11,741 bases of DNA from Bacteroidales bacterium UBA3824 (GTDB lineage: Bacteria; Bacteroidota; Bacteroidia; Bacteroidales; UBA3824). Below, piece after piece: positions 6,801 through 11,741 of this stretch. Numbering within the stretch: position 1 is the stretch's first letter; each line of letters starts with the position of its first letter. The notes under the pieces are model-generated. The model was not told where the DNA came from and ran no database searches. It was given only the letters and a program-made list of their open reading frames with translations. The DNA lies in NCBI GenBank assembly GCA_002393195.1, contig DGIK01000093.1, positions 26,575-38,315 on the forward strand, written 5' to 3'. The position numbers and the translations under genes were made by a program.

Positions 6801-6832
6801 CAAAGATAAATAAAAACGTTATTCTTTACAAA
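6801..6832 (-). promoter_or_regulatory. Bacteroidota-type promoter for pyrE-yicC-fabG
   Basis: On the minus strand the -7 box TATCTTTG (6808-6801) matches TAnnTTTG exactly. A TTTG (6832-6829) lies 20 nt upstream as the -33 box. Transcription would start near 6795, leaving a leader of about 150 nt before the pyrE ATG at 6642. That is long enough for leader-based control, though no attenuator with a T-run is evident. Confidence 0.75.
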
Positions 6833-6836
6833 AAAA

Positions 6837-6868
6837 ATTGTGATTATCTGTAATATTGATTATCTTTG
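6837..6868 (+). promoter_or_regulatory. Bacteroidota-type promoter for thioesterase-clpS-clpA
   Basis: The -7 box TATCTTTG (6861-6868) matches TAnnTTTG exactly. ATTG (6837-6840), a near match to TTTG, lies 20 nt upstream as the -33 box. Initiation near 6874 gives a leader of about 18 nt before ATG 6892, which supports that start codon over the upstream TTG at 6856 that overlaps the promoter. Confidence 0.8.
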
Positions 6869-6891
6869 CAGCAAATATTATAATACCAAAA

Positions 6892-7296
6892 ATGTTTGTA
6901 AGCGAAAGCAAGATAAGGATAAGATACGGCGACACTGACAAGATGGGGTATTGTTATTATGGCAACTACCCCGAATTTTACGAGGCGGCACGCAGCGACG
7001 CATTCAGGGAGAGCGGCTGCTCGTACCGTATGCTCGAGGAGCGCGGGTACATGATGCCCGTGGTGTCGTTGAGCATCAATTATAAGCGTCCTGCATTCTA
7101 TGACGACCTCATTACTATAAAGGTGTTCGTCAAGGAAAAGCCGGGCGTTAAGATGAAATTTGAGTATGAAGCCTACAACGAAAAAGGCGAACTACTCAAC
7201 TACGGCGACACGGTGCTGTGTTTCGTCAACATGGCGACGGGCAGGCCGTGCATGGCGCCGGATTTTTTTATGGAAGTAATAGGCAAATACTTTTAA
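6892..7296 (+). CDS. Acyl-CoA thioesterase, YbgC/4-hydroxybenzoyl-CoA thioesterase family
   Basis: A 134-residue single hotdog-fold domain starting MFVSESKIRIRYGDTD. The family signature is Y-G-D14-T-D16-K-M-G19, followed by GNYPEFYEAAR (24-34). D16 corresponds to the aspartate usually assigned as catalytic in YbgC/4HBT thioesterases, and the NYxxFYExAR helix is characteristic. Members hydrolyse acyl-CoA (sometimes acyl-ACP) thioesters in the cytosol; the chain length used here cannot be read from sequence. The frame is open upstream to a TTG at 6856, but that codon sits in front of and within the -7 promoter box, so ATG 6892 is chosen. The gene is the first of the plus-strand unit, with clpS 19 bp downstream, and so is probably co-transcribed with the protease genes. 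No clear functional link to ClpAP is apparent. Confidence 0.9.
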   Translation: MFVSESKIRIRYGDTDKMGYCYYGNYPEFYEAARSDAFRESGCSYRMLEERGYMMPVVSLSINYKRPAFYDDLITIKVFVKEKPGVKMKFEYEAYNEKGELLNYGDTVLCFVNMATGRPCMAPDFFMEVIGKYF

Positions 7297-7315
7297 AAAT
7301 CAGTTAATTAAAAAA

Positions 7316-7621
7316 ATGCCAAGAGAAAAGACACAGACACGTGTGCGCGAGCGAGTGAAGATAGACGAGCCGTTGCCGCGATACAAGGTGATAATGCACA
7401 ACGACGATGTTACGACGATGGATTTTGTTGTGGAAGTATTGAGGACGGTGTTTTTCCGCACGAAGGAGGACGCCGAGGCTATTATGATGCAGATCCACAA
7501 CGAAGGCAGCGGCGTGGTGGGCGTTTACGATTACGACATCGCCATCAGCAAGGTGTTTAAGGTGAAGCAAATGGCTGACGAACAGCACTTCCCGCTCAAA
7601 CTCACCGTCGAGAAGGAATAG
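7316..7621 (+). CDS. clpS: ATP-dependent Clp protease adaptor ClpS
   Basis: 101 residues, typical length. ClpS captures proteins with bulky hydrophobic N-terminal residues (N-degrons) and delivers them to the ClpA ring for degradation by ClpP. The binding pocket is visible: YKVIMHNDD (23-31), with N29, D30, D31, T33 and M35, then H61 in MMQIHNEGSG. These match E. coli N34, D35, D36, T38, M40 and H66. The basic N-terminal extension (1-17) is the flexible tail that enters the unfoldase pore in known ClpS proteins. An A-rich leader (TTAATTAAAAAA) directly precedes the ATG in place of a Shine-Dalgarno. clpA follows 55 bp downstream, the classic clpSA pairing. Confidence 0.96.
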   Translation: MPREKTQTRVRERVKIDEPLPRYKVIMHNDDVTTMDFVVEVLRTVFFRTKEDAEAIMMQIHNEGSGVVGVYDYDIAISKVFKVKQMADEQHFPLKLTVEKE

Positions 7622-7676
7622 CCGCAGCCGGCTCTATGCATTATTTTTATTATTAACATCAACTACAATATCTATT

Positions 7677-10202
7677 ATGCCGACAATGGTAAAACAGACA
7701 ACACTCCTATCGCAAGTGATGGTAGAATCGCTCGCTAAGGCAGAAGAAGCGAGGTTTGAATTTCTCACGCCCGAACTTTTCTTCTACTACGGCGTACTCG
7801 AACAGAAAGTAGTTACCGACATTTGGGAGAGCAACAATATAGACGTCAAGAAATTCCGCCGCGAACTCAAAAAGTACATCGACACATTGGAGCGCGTGCC
7901 AAAGGACATCGAATATAAAGTGATGCCCTCGGTGCGTTTTGCGCAGATGACGGCGTCGGCACACGCATTGGCGGAAAAACTCAACAAGACCGAGATAGGA
8001 CTTTTTGAGGCGATAATGGCTACGATATACATCCCGGAGCCAAACGTCATCAAAAAAATCCTCGACAAAATAGCCTCCATCGACACCGAAAAGTTGGCGG
8101 ACGCGATGTTTGAGCCGTTGTTCAAGGAGGAAGCCATCAACGACAAACTCTTTGAACTCTACTCAAATTCCATCAAAAACGAGCGCAAGGAAAAGCGCAA
8201 AAAGCAGCGTCAGCAGCGCGAAAGCGGCAATGGCAACGTCAACGGCGGCAACATCGTGGCAGGCACATTGGAAGACATCATTTCGCAAATCATCTCGCAC
8301 GCGGGCGGCAACAACGTCGGCATCGAGATTGGTGTTACACGCATACCGATTGACATAAGCGGACACCCGATGATGTCAGGCGGACAGGAGCAAGAGGGCG
8401 AGGGCGGCGAAGGTTCTCAAAAAGAGCCGCAAGAGCCTTGGATGCAATTGGTTACGAAAATCAACGGTACATATAAAAATCACAATCCGCTCATCGGACG
8501 CGAGGACGAACTCGCCCGCACCATCCACATCCTCTGCAAGAAGGAACGCCACAATGTTCTTTACATCGGCGAGCCGGGCGTGGGCAAGACGGCGATGATT
8601 TACGGACTTCTCGAAGCGTTTGACACCATCGAGCCATACGCACCAGCACATCTGCGCGAAGCCGAAGTTTATCAACTCGACCTCACCGACCTGATGGCGG
8701 GCGCCAATTACCGTGGCGAACTCGAAAACCGCATCAAGGCTATAATGGAAGGCGCATCCAAGCACAAGAGCGTCATCATATACATCGACGACCTCCACAA
8801 TCTCGTGGGGCTTGGTTCGGGCAACGACAATACGGACGCCGCCTCGATGATGTTGCAATACATGGATTTGCCAAACATAAGATTCATTGGCACAACCACT
8901 TACAAGGCGTTCAACCAACAGATACTGGGACACAAGGCGTTGAGCCGGAGATTCCAGACCGTGGAGATTAAGGAACCTACTGTGGATCAGACGGTAGAAA
9001 TCCTCGAATCCCTGCTGCCGTTGTACGAAAAATTCCACGGCGTCAAGTACCGCAACAAGAAAGACACGGCGCGTTATGCCGTGGAGATGAGCAACAAGTA
9101 CATCACCAACCGTTATCAGCCCGAAAAATCCATCGATCTCCTCGACGAATCGGGCGCGTATCGTCAGGCTCATCCGATAATGAAGCCAGAAGGCGGCGCA
9201 CAGGCTGAAAAACAATGGGTTGACAAGAAGGTAATTGGCGAAATGATTCAAAAAATCTGCAACCTCTCCAACATTCCCGACCGCGACGACGACGACGAAA
9301 CCATGCGTCTTGGCAAACTCGCCGACAACATCAAGGCTAAGATTTTTGGACAAGATGAGGCTGTCAAGCAGATTTCGGAGGCGATATTGATGTCAAAGGC
9401 GGGACTTCTTGATATGCAGAAGCCCATCGCATCGTTCCTGTTCGTGGGACAGACTGGCGTCGGCAAGACCGAAATCGCCAAAGTTCTCGCCAAAGAACTC
9501 GGCGTGGAACTCGTGCGTTTTGATATGAGCGAATACACTGAAAAACATACGGTTGCAAAACTCATCGGTTCGCCTGCGGGTTATGTGGGTTACGATGACG
9601 GCGGACTCTTGACCGATGCCATCCGCAAAAGTCCCAACTGCGTTCTGCTCCTCGATGAGATTGAGAAGGCACATTCAGACATTTATAATATATTGCTCCA
9701 AATAATGGACTATGCGAGCCTTACCGACAACAAGGGTCAGAAGTCAGACTTCCGCCACGTAATCCTGATAATGACGAGCAACGCGGGCGCACAATACGCG
9801 CATCAGGCGACTGTAGGTTTCAATGGTGCGTCGGCGGGCAGCGCGATGCTCACGGCAGTGAAGAAAACCTTCAAGCCGGAGTTCATAAACCGTCTGTCAG
9901 CCACGGTGTTATTCAACGACATAAATGAGCAGATGGCGTCGCTGATTCTCCAAAAGAAACTCGGAGAACTCTCCGACCGCCTGAAAGCCAAAAACATAAC
10001 CCTCAACCTCACCGAAGCGTCCATCAAGGAATTGCTTGACAAAGGATTTTCGCCGCAATACGGCGCACGTGAGATTGACCGTGTCCTAAATTCGTCCCTC
10101 ACTCCCCTACTGATGCGCGAAATCCTTTTCGGCAAACTCAAAAAAGGCGGCGAGGCAATGGTAGATTTCGACGGCAAGGAGTTGACTGTGAGGAAGGGAT
10201 AA
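7677..10202 (+). CDS. clpA: ATP-dependent Clp protease ATP-binding subunit ClpA
   Basis: An 841-residue double-ring AAA+ unfoldase. The Clp-N domain covers about 8-150. Ring D1 has Walker A GEPGVGKT (298-305), pore loop NYRG (344-347), Walker B IDDLH (370-374) and arginines R424/R425. Ring D2 has Walker A GQTGVGKT (591-598), pore loop GYVG (635-638), Walker B LLDEIEK (658-664), arginine finger R739 and sensor-2 GAR (796-798). VGF at 713-715 sits where the ClpP-docking IGL/IGF loop is expected, supporting partnership with ClpP. There is no ClpB/ClpC middle domain inside D1. The protein is about 83 residues longer than E. coli ClpA (758). The surplus lies before D1, where residues about 165-265 form a linker with a Lys/Arg/Gln-rich part, a Gly/Asn-rich part, a short ordered-looking stretch and a Gly/Glu-rich part. 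The D1 Walker B glutamate is aspartate (D372). A second ATG at 7686 is an alternative start. Confidence 0.95.
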   Translation: MPTMVKQTTLLSQVMVESLAKAEEARFEFLTPELFFYYGVLEQKVVTDIWESNNIDVKKFRRELKKYIDTLERVPKDIEYKVMPSVRFAQMTASAHALAEKLNKTEIGLFEAIMATIYIPEPNVIKKILDKIASIDTEKLADAMFEPLFKEEAINDKLFELYSNSIKNERKEKRKKQRQQRESGNGNVNGGNIVAGTLEDIISQIISHAGGNNVGIEIGVTRIPIDISGHPMMSGGQEQEGEGGEGSQKEPQEPWMQLVTKINGTYKNHNPLIGREDELARTIHILCKKERHNVLYIGEPGVGKTAMIYGLLEAFDTIEPYAPAHLREAEVYQLDLTDLMAGANYRGELENRIKAIMEGASKHKSVIIYIDDLHNLVGLGSGNDNTDAASMMLQYMDLPNIRFIGTTTYKAFNQQILGHKALSRRFQTVEIKEPTVDQTVEILESLLPLYEKFHGVKYRNKKDTARYAVEMSNKYITNRYQPEKSIDLLDESGAYRQAHPIMKPEGGAQAEKQWVDKKVIGEMIQKICNLSNIPDRDDDDETMRLGKLADNIKAKIFGQDEAVKQISEAILMSKAGLLDMQKPIASFLFVGQTGVGKTEIAKVLAKELGVELVRFDMSEYTEKHTVAKLIGSPAGYVGYDDGGLLTDAIRKSPNCVLLLDEIEKAHSDIYNILLQIMDYASLTDNKGQKSDFRHVILIMTSNAGAQYAHQATVGFNGASAGSAMLTAVKKTFKPEFINRLSATVLFNDINEQMASLILQKKLGELSDRLKAKNITLNLTEASIKELLDKGFSPQYGAREIDRVLNSSLTPLLMREILFGKLKKGGEAMVDFDGKELTVRKG

Positions 10203-10236
10203 ATATTGGTTGTTCGCATACAAAAACATTGATGCT

Positions 10237-11741
10237 ATGGAACAGATAACAGATAAAACAGGACTCGACCGCTTCCCATTGGGAACGCAGAGTTTTGAGA
10301 AGCTTAGGCTCAACAATGCCATATACGTTGATAAGACCGAATATGTATATAGTCTTACACATTCATCTGCGACATCGTATTTCCTCGCCCGTCCACGCAG
10401 GTTCGGTAAAAGTCTGATGTGCAACACGTTGCGTGCATACTTTGAGGGCAAGAAGGAATTGTTTGAGGGTCTCAAAATCTCGCAATGGGAGAATGATTGG
10501 GTCAAGTATCCGATTTTGTATCTTGATTTTGTAAGCGGCAACTATACAACGGGGTCGATGACGTTGATTGATAAAATCAATTACGCCTTAAAAATGTATG
10601 AGGACGAAAACGGCATACAATTCAACTTCGACTTCATCAAAGACAAATTGGACGTTCAAAAGGTAGATGATGAAATTGAGGTTCAAAGAGAAAGCCGTAA
10701 ACTTTCTTTCCGCTTTGAATACGATTTGAAAGCCGTTTATAATAAGACCGGTCTCCGTACCGTAATCATCGTGGATGAATACGACAACCCGCTGATTAAC
10801 AGTGTGAATTTGGATACAGACAAGGCAATTTACCGTGGATTTTTCTCGGTGTTGAAATCGGCTGACAAGTTCATACGATTTGCCTTTATGACGGGCGTCA
10901 CAAAATTTGCAAAGACATCCGTTTTTTCGGGTGCCAACCAACCATACGACCTTTCTTTGGATGAGAATTATTCGGCAATCTGCGGCATCACGCACAAGGA
11001 GTTGATGGATTATTTCACCGACGACATCAAAAAGTTTGCCGACAAGGAGGGTGTGTCGTTTGACGAAATGCTCGCCGAACTCATCAAATGGTACGACAGT
11101 TACCTTTTCCACGAGCGCGGCACAAAGGTTTTCAACCCCGTGAGCCTTTTTAGCGCGTTCAAGGCGGGCGACTTGCAGAATTATTGGTTTCAGACTGGCA
11201 CGCCAACCGTGCTGATGAAACGTATTCACAATTCCACTTTCGACATCAGGACTCTCAAACGTGATGTGGCATATAGCAAGGACGAACTCAAAGACTACAA
11301 GGACGACGAGTTCAAGACCGACCTCGTGCCACTTTTGTATTATACAGGCTATCTCACCATCAAGGAATATGACAAACAATTCCGTTCCTACACGCTCGGC
11401 TTCCCAAATCACGAAGTGGAATTGAGTTTCTTCCTGTCGCTTGCCAAGGAGTTTTATAGTTCGGCGCAAAAGCCAAACGGATTGGATTACAGTGAGTTTA
11501 AGGAAGATTTTCGTCACGCTGACATTGAGAGCGTTATCGAAAGGCTCAAAGCCCTATTCTGCACCCTGCCATACGCCAACGACAACTCCGCGAAATTGGT
11601 GAAACGCGATTTTCAGAATGTTATCTACTTGTTGTTCACGATATTAGGCGAGTTCATCATTTCCGAGCCACACTTCTCCAAAGGTCGCGCCGACAGCATA
11701 CTCATCAACAATGATTATGTCTATATCTTTGAGTTCAAGGT
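10237..11741 (+). CDS. AAA-ATPase-like / PD-(D/E)XK nuclease-domain protein (3' end outside window)
   Basis: 501 residues are visible and the frame runs off the window edge. The N-terminus is an AAA-ATPase-like domain (PF09820 type): FPLGTQSFEKLR, AIYVDKTEYV (28-37), the family P-loop variant RPRRFGKSL (52-60), TLRAYFEGKKELFEGL and a Walker B VIIVDEYDNPL (176-186). The C-terminus is the DUF1703 PD-(D/E)XK nuclease-like domain, with the catalytic pattern D486 (in GRAD), E499 and K501 (EFK) at the very edge. Family members are usually 510-580 residues, so only a short tail is missing. They are very numerous in Bacteroidota and often present as many paralogues per genome. The biological role is not established; a nuclease with ATPase-gated activity is inferred from motifs. 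It starts 34 bp after clpA with no obvious promoter or terminator between, so read-through from clpA is possible. All visible active-site residues are intact. Confidence 0.9.
   Translation, partial: MEQITDKTGLDRFPLGTQSFEKLRLNNAIYVDKTEYVYSLTHSSATSYFLARPRRFGKSLMCNTLRAYFEGKKELFEGLKISQWENDWVKYPILYLDFVSGNYTTGSMTLIDKINYALKMYEDENGIQFNFDFIKDKLDVQKVDDEIEVQRESRKLSFRFEYDLKAVYNKTGLRTVIIVDEYDNPLINSVNLDTDKAIYRGFFSVLKSADKFIRFAFMTGVTKFAKTSVFSGANQPYDLSLDENYSAICGITHKELMDYFTDDIKKFADKEGVSFDEMLAELIKWYDSYLFHERGTKVFNPVSLFSAFKAGDLQNYWFQTGTPTVLMKRIHNSTFDIRTLKRDVAYSKDELKDYKDDEFKTDLVPLLYYTGYLTIKEYDKQFRSYTLGFPNHEVELSFFLSLAKEFYSSAQKPNGLDYSEFKEDFRHADIESVIERLKALFCTLPYANDNSAKLVKRDFQNVIYLLFTILGEFIISEPHFSKGRADSILINNDYVYIFEFK

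Noticed and set aside
6856..6891. Upstream TTG start for the thioesterase adding 12 residues
   Set aside because: It would begin inside the promoter, just before the TATCTTTG box. The homologous part of the family begins at about the ATG at 6892.
7626..7650. Possible terminator or attenuator between clpS and clpA (AGCCGGCT then T-rich sequence)
   Set aside because: The 8-bp palindrome has no room for a loop and the T-rich tract is interrupted, so no stable terminator hairpin forms.
8376..9353. 325-codon open frame on the minus strand inside clpA
   Set aside because: It lies wholly antisense to the two conserved ATPase rings of ClpA, has no recognisable motif, and its composition is what the reverse of a GC-third-position gene gives.
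10588..11517. 309-codon open frame on the minus strand inside the AAA-ATPase-like gene
   Set aside because: Antisense to a gene with intact Walker and nuclease motifs; no domain or start signal of its own.
10588..11741. Idea that clpA plus the nuclease-domain protein form a defence system
   Set aside because: clpS-clpA is an ordinary housekeeping pair, and the nuclease family occurs in many unrelated contexts. Nothing beyond proximity links them.

Overview
The window looks like chromosomal DNA of a Bacteroidota (probably Bacteroidales) bacterium. Three things point there. Two near-perfect copies of the Bacteroidota housekeeping promoter (TAnnTTTG at -7, TTG-type -33 box about 20 nt upstream) lie between pyrE and a thioesterase gene. 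Start codons have A-rich leaders and no clear Shine-Dalgarno sequence. The last gene belongs to the AAA-ATPase-like/PD-(D/E)XK family, which is very abundant in this phylum. Base composition is intermediate and the standard genetic code is used.

Layout, left to right. (1) 1-608, plus strand: the 3' end of an AT-rich TPR protein gene. (2) 609-695: a convergent gap holding a compact palindromic repeat. (3) 4133-696, minus strand: two genes 30 bp apart, a signal-less SH3b-SH3b-N-acetylmuramidase and a three-helix membrane protein with a von Willebrand A domain. (4) 4134-4323: a 151-bp inverted-repeat element with a GNRA-loop terminator hairpin at each end, one of which is the terminator of fabG. 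(5) 6642-4324, minus strand: a likely operon pyrE - yicC - fabG with 30-bp gaps. (6) 6643-6891: a divergent regulatory region with back-to-back promoters and a second AT-rich inverted-repeat element lying in the predicted pyrE leader. (7) 6892-10202, plus strand: a YbgC-type hotdog thioesterase, clpS and clpA. (8) 10237 to the window edge: an AAA-ATPase-like/PD-(D/E)XK protein, complete apart from its C-terminus.

How the genes work together: ClpS and ClpA are the N-degron adaptor and the unfoldase of the ClpAP protease (clpP is not in the window). PyrE makes OMP for pyrimidine synthesis, FabG carries out the first reduction of fatty-acid elongation and YicC is an endoribonuclease-family protein; these share transcription rather than a pathway. 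The muramidase and the VWA protein may work together at the envelope, but only adjacency supports this.

I found no convincing new defence or mobile system. The most unusual features are the two AT-rich inverted-repeat elements, which share an architecture but not a sequence, the roughly 85 extra residues before the first ATPase ring of ClpA together with a Glu-to-Asp change in its Walker B motif, and the muramidase without an export signal.
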